This document shows positions 7,711-15,626 of a stretch of DNA of 41,947 nucleotides, in pieces. How positions within the stretch are numbered: position 1 is the first letter of the stretch; the number at the start of each line of letters is the position of its first letter. The DNA is from Deltaproteobacteria bacterium (GTDB lineage: Bacteria > Myxococcota_A > Polyangia > Polyangiales > Sandaracinaceae), in NCBI GenBank assembly GCA_017303575.1, contig JAFLCL010000048.1, forward strand, positions 1 through 41,947, written 5' to 3'. Made by a program: the position numbers and the translations under genes. The notes under the pieces are model-generated. The model saw nothing but the letters and a program-made list of their open reading frames with translations, did not search any database and had not been told where the DNA came from.

Positions 7711-8835
7711 TCAGGGCGGAGGCTCCTCGCCGGCGGGACCACCGTGCCCTTCGGGTCCGTCGTGAGGATGAGCGTGTGCGTGCCCGCGGTGCTCGTGGGG
7801 CGAGTCAGGACCGTGCTCCTGCTCCACCGGGTGGTTGTCAGACGCCGCAGCGGAGAAGATGTATCCGAAGTTCGCGCGGAAGAGCTCGTTGTTCTGGATT
7901 CCCGGGAGGTCCTGGAAGATGGGATACGAGAGCGACGCGAAGAGGATGTGCTCGTCCGTGAGGCGAGCCACGACCCCCGGCGAGACATAGAGCGTCGCGA
8001 TCCCCGAATTGCGTAGGACCTCGTCGCGCTCGACGTCCCGCTCGGAGACGAGGAAGTCGAGCTCGGCGACGAAGGTCAACTGCCACACGCTGGCGCTCAG
8101 CGCGACGTCCGCTTGGAGCATGCTGCCGGCCTGATAGCTCATCGCGCCTTCCGTCCGAATGTGGCCGATGATGTCGGCGTCGAGCTCGAACCAGTCGACG
8201 ACCAGCGAGTAGGCCACGCCGAGCTGGAAGTCGATCGAGCCCGAGCCAGGCTGGTTGTGGGCACCCTGTCTCTCGCCGTCGTTGTCGGTCTCCCGCGTGC
8301 TGCCCGTCGGCAGCTTCAGCCCGGCGAGAACCGCGACGTGGTGGTTGTCGTCGTGCCACGGGCGGACGCGAGTCAGGAGGAGCAAGTCGCCGAGGCCTCC
8401 CGACAGGTCGTCGCGCACCACGCGCGGCATGCCGGCTTCGTCGAGCGTCGCTTCGCGAAAGTCACGGAACGCGTTCACCTGCAGCGCTGCGTTGAAACAC
8501 CACGAGTCATCGAGCGCGTACGATGCCGCGAGAGTTGCCGACAGCTCTTGTGCGTGCTGGTGGACATCCTCTAGGTCGGCTGCGAAGCCGAGGAGGGCGT
8601 CGTCGGTGAACTGATCGAACTGTCGAATCTCGAGTCGCAGGCCCGCAGAGAGGATTCCTGGCGACACGACGGCGCCGACGGTGTTGATGCCGCCGGCGCC
8701 CCCGCCGCGAACGGTCTCGCCATGAGCGCGCGCCGCCGACGGAACCAGGCCTGAGAGAAACGCGAGCATCGCGAACCACGAGCGACGTGACTGGGGTCGA
8801 TCGGCTGAAGGATGAGATCGAAGGCTGGAGAACAT
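7711..8835 (-). CDS. Outer-membrane beta-barrel protein with His-rich tail
   Basis: 374 aa from ATG 8835 (GAGG five bases upstream). An N-terminal signal peptide ends near PSAARAHG. The body alternates polar and aromatic residues in the manner of a transmembrane beta-barrel of the transporter/phenol-degradation MetA-like type: LRLEIRQFDQFTDD, GLGDLLLLTRVRPW, GVAYSLVVDWFELDADI. The last ~40 residues form an unusual hydrophilic tail with many histidines (EQEHGPDSPHEHRGHAHAH), likely metal-binding. It lies downstream of the small His-rich membrane protein in one unit read from the palindrome at 9481. Function as a metal porin or sensor is inferred; a longer frame to 8937 lacks a signal peptide at its start. 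Confidence 0.65.
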   Translation of the reverse strand: MFSSLRSHPSADRPQSRRSWFAMLAFLSGLVPSAARAHGETVRGGGAGGINTVGAVVSPGILSAGLRLEIRQFDQFTDDALLGFAADLEDVHQHAQELSATLAASYALDDSWCFNAALQVNAFRDFREATLDEAGMPRVVRDDLSGGLGDLLLLTRVRPWHDDNHHVAVLAGLKLPTGSTRETDNDGERQGAHNQPGSGSIDFQLGVAYSLVVDWFELDADIIGHIRTEGAMSYQAGSMLQADVALSASVWQLTFVAELDFLVSERDVERDEVLRNSGIATLYVSPGVVARLTDEHILFASLSYPIFQDLPGIQNNELFRANFGYIFSAAASDNHPVEQEHGPDSPHEHRGHAHAHPHDGPEGHGGPAGEEPPP

Positions 8836-8967
8836 GGAACCTCGAGCGGCGACACACGGTGCGGCCGGGAAGATGGAAGGGGTGTGGTTGACGCAGGGCC
8901 GAGGACGTTCGCGGCGCGCTCCCGGGGAGCGCTCCATGCGCCGGGATCGACGGTGCGGGATCGAGTC

Positions 8968-9402
8968 TCAGCGCCGTGGGCGCTGCATTGGCGTCGTCGC
9001 TCTCCGAGCCGTCGGCGGGGGTCCGCGAGCGGTGGAGCGCGGCGCATCGAGCGCCTCGAGCGGCGCCAGCAGGTCGGTGGGCCGGGCGCGGTCGCCCATT
9101 GCAATGAATGGCGGGATGACGAACGCGGGGCCGGGGAAGAGGGCTGCGAGGTGCCCGTGAGCGAAACTCCCGCGACCGTGGTCGCCGTCGCTCGAGTCGT
9201 CGTCGGCCGACGCGTCGTGGCAGTGGCCGTCGTGACAGGTGACGGCTGCGTGTGAGTGCCGGGCGAGGGTCGCGTGCGCGGCGAGGTGCACCAGCGGTGC
9301 GACCAGCGCGCCGAACATCCAGACAGACGCTAGCGCGAGCGCGGGCAGCTCCCGGCCTCGGCGCACCATTCGCGAGAGGCGAAGCGGTCGGGCTCGCGTC
9401 AT
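8968..9402 (-). CDS. Small membrane protein with His/Cys-rich loop
   Basis: 144 aa from ATG 9402; the frame extends to 9480, but that ATG directly abuts the palindrome and would leave no leader. One hydrophobic helix (ALALASVWMFGALVAPLVHL) is followed by a His/Cys/Asp-rich stretch (HSHAAVTCHDGHCHDAS, then FAHGHL) and a hydrophobic segment (FPGPAFVIPPFIAM). The layout resembles DUF2946-type periplasmic metal-site proteins, but I cannot assign it with certainty. The gene at 15079 has a similar layout and the same operator. Periplasmic copper binding is inferred. The start codon choice is uncertain because no strong ribosome-binding site is visible. Confidence 0.55.
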   Translation of the reverse strand: MTRARPLRLSRMVRRGRELPALALASVWMFGALVAPLVHLAAHATLARHSHAAVTCHDGHCHDASADDDSSDGDHGRGSFAHGHLAALFPGPAFVIPPFIAMGDRARPTDLLAPLEALDAPRSTARGPPPTARRATTPMQRPRR

Positions 9403-9480
9403 GCCCAACCAGCCCGATGGCAGGTGGCTCGCGCGCTCGGGGTCACGACCGGAGGCTACTCGACGCAACCCGTGCTCCAT

Positions 9481-9497
9481 GTGACCGCGACGGTCAC
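9481..9497. promoter_or_regulatory. Copper-island palindrome GTGAC-N7-GTCAC
   Basis: GTGACCGCGACGGTCAC, perfect half-sites, 78 nt upstream of the small membrane protein start at 9402. Confidence 0.7.
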
Positions 9498-9604
9498 GAG
9501 CGTCCGAGTCAATCGCAGCGCGGGGCGGCGCACGAGGCTTCGGCGAAACCCGATCAGCGACGGCACCAGCGGAAAATCCTCTCGGCGCGACGCCGGCGGG
9601 TCTC

Positions 9605-9948
9605 TCAGATGTCTCGGACGATGTCGCAGCAATCCCAGACGCCCGCCTGGATAGCCCCGACGTTCGCTGCCGAATCTCGAAGGCTCGCGGGGATTTCCCT
9701 CAGGCCGTCGGCGATATCGCGCGGCTCAGGATCATTTCGCGCAGCCTTCCCGACATTTCCCGTTGGCCTTCGCGGATTCTTCGGGAGGTCGTCCCGATTT
9801 CTCGGAGGGTCGTGGAGCATTTCTCGAACGCTCGCCGGATATCTCGGAGGCCCTCCGACATTTCTCGGAGGGCTCCACGGGCCGCAAACCTGCTGCGAGC
9901 CGCTCGAGAATGCAGTGATTCGGTAGAGTTGCCGTGAGAGTGGCACAC
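9605..9948 (-). pseudogene. Degenerate heptad-repeat gene remnant (21-bp repeats)
   Basis: About 13 degenerate copies of a ~21-bp unit (ATTTCTCGGAGG-like cores at 9609, 9631, 9651, 9673, 9693, 9714, 9734, 9755, 9776, 9797, 9819, 9839 and 9860). Read on the minus strand from 9948 they give heptads LREMSEG, LRDIRRA, LREIGTT, QREMSGR. Near 9720-9734 one base is missing, after which the pattern continues in another frame as DIADG LREIPAS LRDSAAN. This looks like a coiled-coil protein gene broken by a single-base frameshift. It may instead be non-coding DNA phased at two helical turns. No ribosome-binding site is visible, and I recognise no family. Confidence 0.4.
9609..9881. repeat. 21-bp degenerate tandem repeat array
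   Basis: Spacing between successive cores is 20-22 bp, averaging 20.9. From 9734 to 9860 it is in register over six units. The remaining intergenic sequence (9498-9608 and 9882-10076) holds nothing else I recognise apart from the palindrome at 9950. Confidence 0.65.
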
Positions 9949-9949
9949 A

Positions 9950-9963
9950 TGAGCGATCGCTCA
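9950..9963. promoter_or_regulatory. 14-bp palindrome upstream of the 10077 gene
   Basis: TGAGCGATCGCTCA is perfectly self-complementary. It lies 113 nt before the ATG at 10077 and differs from the copper-island palindrome. It could be an operator for the 10077-12217 pair. Confidence 0.3.
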
Positions 9964-10076
9964 CGGCCATGCGTCGACCGCCCTCCGATCGTCCTTGCCG
10001 CCCCGTCTTGCTCGATCCACACCGCTCGCTCGAAAGCCCCGTCGGTTGTACGGGGCAACAGAGAGGGGTTCACAGG

Positions 10077-10838
10077 ATGCCGAGAAAGCTCAAGCGTCGC
10101 GTCGCCGGTACGGAGGTCTCACGCGAGACACTCCTACAGACGCCCAACCGCGCCTTCACCTTGATGTACGGGATCGGGAGGCTGCCCAACGTCCGCACCG
10201 CGATGGTCCAGTGCGGCTTCACCGACGCCGAGCACGACCGTGGCTACAACCTGCTCGCCATCGTCACCCGGGGTATCCCCGTGTTGACCGTCGATCTCGA
10301 GGTGGCGAGCGCGACGACCGCGCTCGACAACTGGGACGAGGACGGCATCGCGATGATCAGCGCTGCGTTCACGCGCTTCCCCGACGCGCACGAGTCGGTG
10401 CTCACCGGTCTCGCTCCCATCGTCGGTCCGCGCGCGGTGGAGAACGTCGCGACGATCCTCGAGCGGCTCGACGAGCTCGAGAAGACGGAGGACGGCCGCG
10501 AGGCGCTCGCACGCCTGGCCACGGCCGGCATGGACGAGAAGAATCGCAAGGAGCTCGCGGCGCTCGTGAAGACGGCGCGCGCGAAGGACAAGATGAAGGT
10601 CGACGAGGCGGCGCTGAAGGCCGAGGAGAAGTTCGAAGAGGCGCTCCTCGATCTGCGCGACTGGTATGTGGAGTGGGCAGAGATCGCCCGCATCGTCGTG
10701 AAGCGCCGCGACTACCTGATCGTCCTCGGGCTCGCCGAGCGGCGCGGTGGTGGTGGTGGCGGCGACGATCTCGACATCATCGACCCGACGCCGTTCCTCG
10801 ACCCGAACAAGCCCACCGACCCGAACAGCGGCACCTGA
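10077..10838 (+). CDS. Alpha-helical protein of unknown function, paired with HerA-like ATPase
   Basis: 253 aa from ATG 10077 (GAGAGG upstream). The N-terminus is basic (MPRKLKRRV), with no signal or membrane segment. The first half is mixed (FTLMYGIGRLPNVRTAMVQC); residues ~135-215 are charged helices likely to form a coiled coil (ERLDELEKTEDGREALARL, KTARAKDKMKVDEAALKAEE). The end is Gly-rich then acidic and Pro-rich. I recognise no domain and see no nuclease motif. The ATPase gene starts 11 bp downstream, so the two are almost certainly co-expressed and may form a complex. It carries no palindrome of the copper type and may be an insertion into the copper island. Confidence 0.65.
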   Translation: MPRKLKRRVAGTEVSRETLLQTPNRAFTLMYGIGRLPNVRTAMVQCGFTDAEHDRGYNLLAIVTRGIPVLTVDLEVASATTALDNWDEDGIAMISAAFTRFPDAHESVLTGLAPIVGPRAVENVATILERLDELEKTEDGREALARLATAGMDEKNRKELAALVKTARAKDKMKVDEAALKAEEKFEEALLDLRDWYVEWAEIARIVVKRRDYLIVLGLAERRGGGGGGDDLDIIDPTPFLDPNKPTDPNSGT

Positions 10839-10849
10839 GCGACGGCTGA

Positions 10850-12217
10850 GTGGCCCTCACGTTCAACCTGGGCACGCGTCGCACCGTTCGCGGTGTGGCG
10901 CAGGGACCCTTCCTCCTGAATGCAGACGATCTCGTCACGCATGGCGTGGTCGTCGGCATGACGGGATCGGGCAAGACGGGCCTCATCACGGTGCTCGTCG
11001 AGGAAGCGATCCGTCATCAGATCCCCGTGCTCTTGCTCGACGTGAAGGGCGACCTCCCGAACCTCAAGCTCGCGTTCCCCTCGTTCGACGCGAAGCACAT
11101 CGCCCCGTGGGTCGAGGCTGCGCGGGGTGACGACGACAACATCGCCGACCCCGCGCTCGTCGACGAGGTGGCGGCGAACCGCAAGAAGCAGCTGCTCGCG
11201 TGCGGCATCACCGAGAAGGATCTCGCCTCGTACTGCGAGAGCACGCACATCCGCTTGATCACGCCGGGCAGCGATGCCGGCGAGTCGCTACACCTTCTCT
11301 CTGCGCTCGAGCGCCGCAGCACGCGCTGGGACGACGACCTCGTCGGAGCGCGGGCAACGCTCGAAGCCTCGGTCTCGATGGTCCTTCGCCTGATGGGTCG
11401 CGACCCGGATCCGGCGCAGAGCCGAGCGCATGCGCTGCTGACGGCGATCGCGGAGCGCCGCCACCGCGCGAACCTACCTGCCGATCTCGGCTCGCTCGTG
11501 CCCGACGTGTTCGAGCCGCCGTTCGCGGAGATCGGCGTGCTGCCGGTTGAGACGTACATGAGCGAGAAGGCGCGCGCGGATCTGGCGGCCGACCTGAACA
11601 CGCTCATCGCCTCGAGCTCGCTCGCGCGCTGGCGCGAAGGACAAGACCTCGACGTCGGCAAGTGGATGCAGCCGGTCGACGGGAAGACGACCGCGACCAT
11701 CGTGAGCGTCGCGCACCTCCAGGACGACGAGCGAGCTCTCGCCCTGGGGGTGGTGCTCGAGGAAGCCCTGGCCTGGGTGCGCTCGCTCCCAGGAACGCAG
11801 CGCCTGCGCGCGCTGATCGTCTTCGACGAGGTGTACGGCTTCCTCCCGCCGCATCCCCAGAACCCGCCGACGAAGCGCCCGATGGTCACGCTGATGAAGC
11901 AGGCGAGGGCGTCCGGCGTCGGCTGCATCATCGCGACCCAGAACCCGATGGACCTCGACTACCGTGCGCTCTCGAACGCGGGCACGTGGATCATCGGCCG
12001 TCTGCAGACCGAGCCGGACCGAGCACGGGTGATCGAGGGCCTCGGCGAGAAGAAGCGCGGCCCCATCGACAAGCTCGTGCAATTCGTGGCGCCGCGTTAC
12101 TTCGTCGTGCGCACCGCGGGGAGCAACGAGGTGTCGCTGCTCCAGCCGCGGTGGGCGATGTCGCTCTTGCGGGGTCCGATGACGAGCCGCGAGCTTCGGA
12201 AGCTCCGACCCAGCTGA
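10850..12217 (+). CDS. HerA-like/FtsK-HerA superfamily ATPase
   Basis: 455 aa from GTG 10850. The Walker A motif GMTGSGKT is at residues 36-43, followed by the beta-strand VLLLDVKGDLPNL typical of HerA. The Walker B motif is in LIVFDEVYGF, and a sensor-like region follows in CIIATQNPMDLDYRALSNAG, where HerA-like proteins keep the conserved ATQ. Length fits the COG0433/DUF853 group. Such ATPases pump or translocate DNA or act as partners of nucleases and defence effectors. No such nuclease is seen here; the only partner is the alpha-helical protein upstream. The gene sits in the copper island without obvious metal relevance. Confidence 0.8.
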   Translation: MALTFNLGTRRTVRGVAQGPFLLNADDLVTHGVVVGMTGSGKTGLITVLVEEAIRHQIPVLLLDVKGDLPNLKLAFPSFDAKHIAPWVEAARGDDDNIADPALVDEVAANRKKQLLACGITEKDLASYCESTHIRLITPGSDAGESLHLLSALERRSTRWDDDLVGARATLEASVSMVLRLMGRDPDPAQSRAHALLTAIAERRHRANLPADLGSLVPDVFEPPFAEIGVLPVETYMSEKARADLAADLNTLIASSSLARWREGQDLDVGKWMQPVDGKTTATIVSVAHLQDDERALALGVVLEEALAWVRSLPGTQRLRALIVFDEVYGFLPPHPQNPPTKRPMVTLMKQARASGVGCIIATQNPMDLDYRALSNAGTWIIGRLQTEPDRARVIEGLGEKKRGPIDKLVQFVAPRYFVVRTAGSNEVSLLQPRWAMSLLRGPMTSRELRKLRPS

Positions 12218-12230
12218 CACCAGCGGCGGA

Positions 12231-12458
12231 CTACCGGGGTGTCGCAGCGTATCCGGCCTCTTCGACCGCTGCGATCATCGCCTCGGGTACCGGCCGCTCG
12301 TCATGGGTCACGCGTACCTGACCTTCTCGGAGGCGAACCTCCACGGCGCTGACGCCCTCCAGCGCCCGAAGCGCCTGGTCGACGTGTCGTGCGCAGGAGG
12401 CGCACGTCATGCCGGTCACGTTCAGCAGGGTCTCTCTCTCGGTGGTCTGATCGTTCAT
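12231..12458 (-). CDS. CopZ-like heavy-metal-associated (HMA) protein
   Basis: 75 aa from ATG 12458 with AGGAG upstream. It is a single HMA domain: LLNVTGMTCASCARHVDQ at residues 11-28, with the Cu(I)-binding Cys19 and Cys22, a beta-alpha-beta-beta-alpha-beta pattern and the usual ending EEAGYAA. Soluble proteins like this carry Cu(I) to the P-type ATPase. It is transcribed divergently from the copA-like gene with 125 bp between start codons. It lacks the island palindrome. Confidence 0.88.
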   Translation of the reverse strand: MNDQTTERETLLNVTGMTCASCARHVDQALRALEGVSAVEVRLREGQVRVTHDERPVPEAMIAAVEEAGYAATPR

Positions 12459-12583
12459 GGGCTCTCCTCTTCTCGGCTCGAGGCGCTCGCCTCGACCTGG
12501 AGACGCACAGCCTGGACTTTCATTACGTTCGCTGGGCAGGTGTAATCGATTCGTAGTGGCCGCGTCTGTGCGTCCGAGGTTCC
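12459..12583. promoter_or_regulatory. Divergent copZ/copA promoter region
   Basis: Contains nested inverted repeats: GACGCACAG (12502-12510) with CTGTGCGTC (12566-12574), and ATTAC (12522-12526) with GTAAT (12542-12546); the two pairs have centres only about 4 bp apart. TGTAAT at 12541-12546 is a fair -10 hexamer for the copA side. No GTGAC-N7-GTCAC site occurs. I could not match it to a CueR or CsoR operator. Confidence 0.4.
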
Positions 12584-14911
12584 ATGGACACGAGCACCAC
12601 ACCGAGCGGCGGAGCGCATCCCGCCGAGACTACGCGCCTCACGATCCGCGGCATGACGTGCGCGGCGTGCGTTCGTCGGGTCGAGCGTGCCTTGGGAAAG
12701 GTCGCAGGCGTTCGACACGCCGAGGCGAGCTTCGCCACGGACCGTGCGACCGTGACGTTCGACCCCACACTGACGACCGTCACGGCGCTCGCTCGCGCCG
12801 TCGCGGACGCGGGCTACGAGGTGCCTCCGGATCAGCCCGCTCTCCTCGAGGTGGATTCGAGAGCGCCGGAGGCGATGCGAGCAGGTTCGGCCGATCGGGG
12901 CGCGTCTCCCTCGGCGAAGGCCGATCCGGAGGACGGGTCGCTGCTTCGCGACTTCGCCGTCGCGGCGCTGCTCACCGCGCCTCTCCTCGGTCTGGGCATG
13001 TCGCACGGCGCAATTCCAGGCGCCGACGGTCCGATCGGTCGCGCGGTGCAGCTGGTGCTGGCCACCGTCGTCGTCCTCGGACCAGGCGCCCGCTTCTTCC
13101 GGCTCGCAGGGAACGCCCTGCGGCATCGCACGAGCGACATGAACACGCTGGTCTCCCTCGGCACGGGCGCCGCGTATGCGTACTCGGTCGCGGCCGTGCT
13201 CGTTCCGAGCGTCTTTTCTCACGCCGAACACGGGGTACTGCCGCACGTCTACTTCGAGGCCGCAGGCTCGATCATCACCTTCGTGCTGTTGGGAAAGCTG
13301 CTCGAGAGACGTGCGAAACGGAGACTGGCCGATGCGGTACGCGCGCTCGTCGCGCTTCAGCCCACGACTGCACGGCGTCTGACGGACGACGATCAGGAGC
13401 AAGAGGTCGCGGTGGGCATGCTCCGGCTCGGCGATCTGGTGATCGTGCGGCCGGGCGAGAAGATCCCCACCGACGGTCGAGTGCTGCGCGGTGCGTCCGC
13501 CGTCGACGAGTCGATGCTGACGGGCGAGAGCATGCCGGTCGACAAGGCCGCGGGGGCGCTGGTGTTCGGTGGGACGATGAACCAGGCCGGAGCGCTGACG
13601 TTCACGGTCGAGCGAAGTGGGAGAGAGACTGCCCTGGCGCGCATCGTCGACGCCGTCGAGCAGGCACAGGCCGGCAAGGCTCCGATCGCCCGTCTCGCCG
13701 ATGTCGTGAGCAGTTGGTTCGTCCCGGCGGTGCTCGTGACCGCGGCCGTCACCTTTCTCGTGTGGCTGCTGGTGGACCCGACGCAGGAAGGTCTCGCGAC
13801 GGCGATCGAGCGATTCGTCGCCGTCTTGGTGATCGCGTGTCCGTGCGCCCTCGGGCTCGCGACGCCCGCTGCCGTTGCCGTGGGAACGGCTCGTGGTGCC
13901 GAGCTCGGCGTGCTCGTGAAGGGCGGCGCCGTGCTCGAGTCGGCGAGTCGAGTCGACACCGTACTCCTCGACAAGACAGGCACCCTGACGGCGGGCAGGC
14001 CCGAGTTGACCGACGTGGTGGCGCTGGATGGTGACGAAGGATCCCTGCTCTCGATCGTCGCATCGGCCGAGAAGCAGAGCGAGCATCCGATCGGGCGCGC
14101 CATCGTCCTCGGTGCGGTCGCGCGCGGCAAAGTCGTCGCGACGCCGGAGGAGTTCGCGAGCCGACCGGGCCACGGGATTGAAGCGATGGTCGGGGGCCGA
14201 CGGGTGCGCGTGGGGACCGGCGCCTGGCTGGCCCAGGATGGGGTCGACACCTCGATGCTCAAGCCGCGTGCCGACGAGCTCGCCGCCCGCGGCCGGACGC
14301 CGTTCTTCGTCGCGTTGGACGGTCGACTCGCTGGGCTCGTCGCCGTCGCCGACGCCGCAACGGAGGCTGCGCGAATCGGCGTCGCGGCGCTCCGTGAGCT
14401 CCACGTCGAGGTCGTCATGGTGACGGGGGACCGCGAGCGAACGGCACGTGCGATCGCCGCGGACCTCGGGATCGAACGCGTGTTCGCCGAGGTCAAGCCC
14501 GAGGAGAAGGCCGCCATCGTGAATGCGGAGCGGACACGCGGTCGCATCGTCGCGATGGTCGGGGATGGGGTGAACGATGCGCCGGCGCTCGCGGCGGCGG
14601 ATGTCGGCATAGCCGTCGGCGGTGGCGCTGACATCGCGCTCGCTGCGGCCGATGTGGCGCTGCTCCACGGCGGCATCGCAACACTTCCAACGGCTCTCCG
14701 ACTGGGCCGACAGACCCTGCGCAACATCCGACAGAATCTCTTCTGGGCCTTCGTCTACAACGTGATCGGGATCCCGATCGCCGCGGGCCTCTTCTATCCG
14801 CTCACCGGCTGGGTCCTCTCGCCAGTCGTGGCCAGCGCGGCGATGTCTCTGTCGAGTGTGTCCGTGCTCCTCAACTCCCTACGTCTTCGACGCTTCGATC
14901 GAGACCGGTGA
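12584..14911 (+). CDS. copA: P1B-type Cu(I)-exporting ATPase
   Basis: 775 aa, the usual size for CopA with one HMA domain. It pumps Cu(I) out of the cytoplasm. Visible in order: N-terminal HMA domain with [10 protein letters not shown] (Cys26, Cys29); four hydrophobic segments before the actuator loop ending in LTGES; the transmembrane CPC metal site (Cys419-Pro-Cys421) in [13 protein letters not shown]; the phosphorylation motif DKTGT with Asp463; EHPIGRA with the HP pair; and [16 protein letters not shown] near 660. The C-terminal membrane part carries the YN and [11 protein letters not shown] motifs that mark Cu(I) specificity. The start ATG follows GAGGTTCC, the same leader seen before 6766 and 8835. 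A perfect copy of the island palindrome lies inside it at 13736. Confidence 0.95.
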   Translation: MDTSTTPSGGAHPAETTRLTIRGMTCAACVRRVERALGKVAGVRHAEASFATDRATVTFDPTLTTVTALARAVADAGYEVPPDQPALLEVDSRAPEAMRAGSADRGASPSAKADPEDGSLLRDFAVAALLTAPLLGLGMSHGAIPGADGPIGRAVQLVLATVVVLGPGARFFRLAGNALRHRTSDMNTLVSLGTGAAYAYSVAAVLVPSVFSHAEHGVLPHVYFEAAGSIITFVLLGKLLERRAKRRLADAVRALVALQPTTARRLTDDDQEQEVAVGMLRLGDLVIVRPGEKIPTDGRVLRGASAVDESMLTGESMPVDKAAGALVFGGTMNQAGALTFTVERSGRETALARIVDAVEQAQAGKAPIARLADVVSSWFVPAVLVTAAVTFLVWLLVDPTQEGLATAIERFVAVLVIACPCALGLATPAAVAVGTARGAELGVLVKGGAVLESASRVDTVLLDKTGTLTAGRPELTDVVALDGDEGSLLSIVASAEKQSEHPIGRAIVLGAVARGKVVATPEEFASRPGHGIEAMVGGRRVRVGTGAWLAQDGVDTSMLKPRADELAARGRTPFFVALDGRLAGLVAVADAATEAARIGVAALRELHVEVVMVTGDRERTARAIAADLGIERVFAEVKPEEKAAIVNAERTRGRIVAMVGDGVNDAPALAAADVGIAVGGGADIALAAADVALLHGGIATLPTALRLGRQTLRNIRQNLFWAFVYNVIGIPIAAGLFYPLTGWVLSPVVASAAMSLSSVSVLLNSLRLRRFDRDR
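13736..13752. promoter_or_regulatory. Palindrome match inside copA coding sequence
   Basis: GTGACCGCGGCCGTCAC, a perfect match, but it encodes the common peptide VTAAVT in the membrane region of CopA and has no gene start nearby. Probably a chance match; listed so the motif count is honest. Confidence 0.15.
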
Positions 14912-15012
14912 GCGGGCACGAAGCAGCAGAGTGCGCCATGTTTCTCCGCGAGAGCCATGTGACCAATTCTTCGCAACCGGTCGGTCCCGCGAGATCGTCC
15001 AGCCGAGCGGAT

Positions 15013-15029
15013 GTGACCACGCTGGTCAC
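15013..15029. promoter_or_regulatory. Copper-island palindrome GTGAC-N7-GTCAC
   Basis: GTGACCACGCTGGTCAC, extended half-sites GTGACC/GGTCAC. It lies 49 nt upstream of the GTG at 15079, at the head of the cus-like unit that may run to 20800. Confidence 0.7.
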
Positions 15030-15078
15030 GTTCCATCCGCCCGATGGCCGAGCGGCCGCATCGAAGACAACGTGGACC

Positions 15079-15480
15079 GTGATCTGGTTGCGCCACGCGC
15101 TCCGCATCTGTGCCCTCGTCACGGCAGCGGCCACGCTCGCGCTGGCCAGCGTCGCTGGGCTGGGCTTCCTTTGGTGCGCGCCCATGGAAGAGGCGCGTCT
15201 GCACTGCTGCTGCCCGGCGGGCGACGCGGAGGAGCGCGACGTCCTCGAGCGGCACTGCTGCGAGCGACGCGAGGCCGCCGACATGCCGTCGGCTCGCCTC
15301 GCGGCCGCGTTCGATCTGGGCGCTCATCCCCCCGCGCCGCTCCCAGCGGTCGTCCTGCTCGAGCCTCGACCCATCACGCAACACACGCCGGCGCTCCGAT
15401 CCGGTCCTCGGCCGATCTCGCGCGCGCGCGGGAGCCCCGAGCGTCGGCTGCACGCTGTCTGTTCCGTCTACCTCCTCTGA
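15079..15480 (+). CDS. Small Cys-rich membrane protein
   Basis: 133 aa from GTG 15079; the frame is open from 14908, but an earlier start would run through the palindrome. TTG 15088 is an alternative. One hydrophobic helix (ICALVTAAATLALASVAGLGFLWC) is followed by a cysteine cluster (HCCCPAGDAEERD, ERHCCERRE) and a Pro/Arg-rich tail that includes HPPAPLPAVVLLEPRP. The layout parallels the gene at 8968: membrane anchor, then a metal-ligand-rich loop. I recognise no family. Its position as first gene before the CusBA-like pump, behind the copper palindrome, suggests a periplasmic or membrane copper ligand. No clear ribosome-binding site is visible. Confidence 0.55.
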   Translation: MIWLRHALRICALVTAAATLALASVAGLGFLWCAPMEEARLHCCCPAGDAEERDVLERHCCERREAADMPSARLAAAFDLGAHPPAPLPAVVLLEPRPITQHTPALRSGPRPISRARGSPERRLHAVCSVYLL

Positions 15481-15484
15481 GCTG

Positions 15485-15539
15485 ATCCGACGGGTGCGCG
15501 CCGATGGCGCGAACGCGCGCGCTTGCGCGCTGGTCGGAT
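15485..15539. promoter_or_regulatory. GC-rich hairpin between 15480 gene and cusB-like gene
   Basis: ATCCGAC (15485-15491) pairs with GTCGGAT (15533-15539), enclosing further GCGCGC complementarity and the palindrome GCGCGCTTGCGCGC. There is no T-tract. It could be a processing or attenuation structure that sets pump level relative to the first gene. Confidence 0.35.
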
Positions 15540-15554
15540 GAGTTGGAGGCGAAG

Positions 15555-15626
15555 ATGAGCATGCGATTCGATCGATGGGCGGCAGGCCATGCCGAGAGCG
15601 GACCGCGCGCCGGACGTGCCGAATGA
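15555..15626 (+). CDS. Possible 23-aa leader ORF coupled to cusB-like gene
   Basis: ATG 15555 sits behind the best Shine-Dalgarno of the region (TTGGAGGCGAAG) and encodes MSMRFDRWAAGHAESGPRA plus four residues, ending in a TGA that overlaps the cusB-like start codon (ATGA). The cusB-like ATG at 15623 itself has no ribosome-binding site, so translation of the leader probably delivers ribosomes to it. Confidence 0.45.
   Translation: MSMRFDRWAAGHAESGPRAGRAE

Noticed and set aside
9252..9926. Plus-strand ORF across the 21-bp repeats
   Set aside because: It reads the repeats as FLGG-type low-complexity sequence and overlaps the His-rich membrane protein; the heptads on the minus strand are more protein-like.
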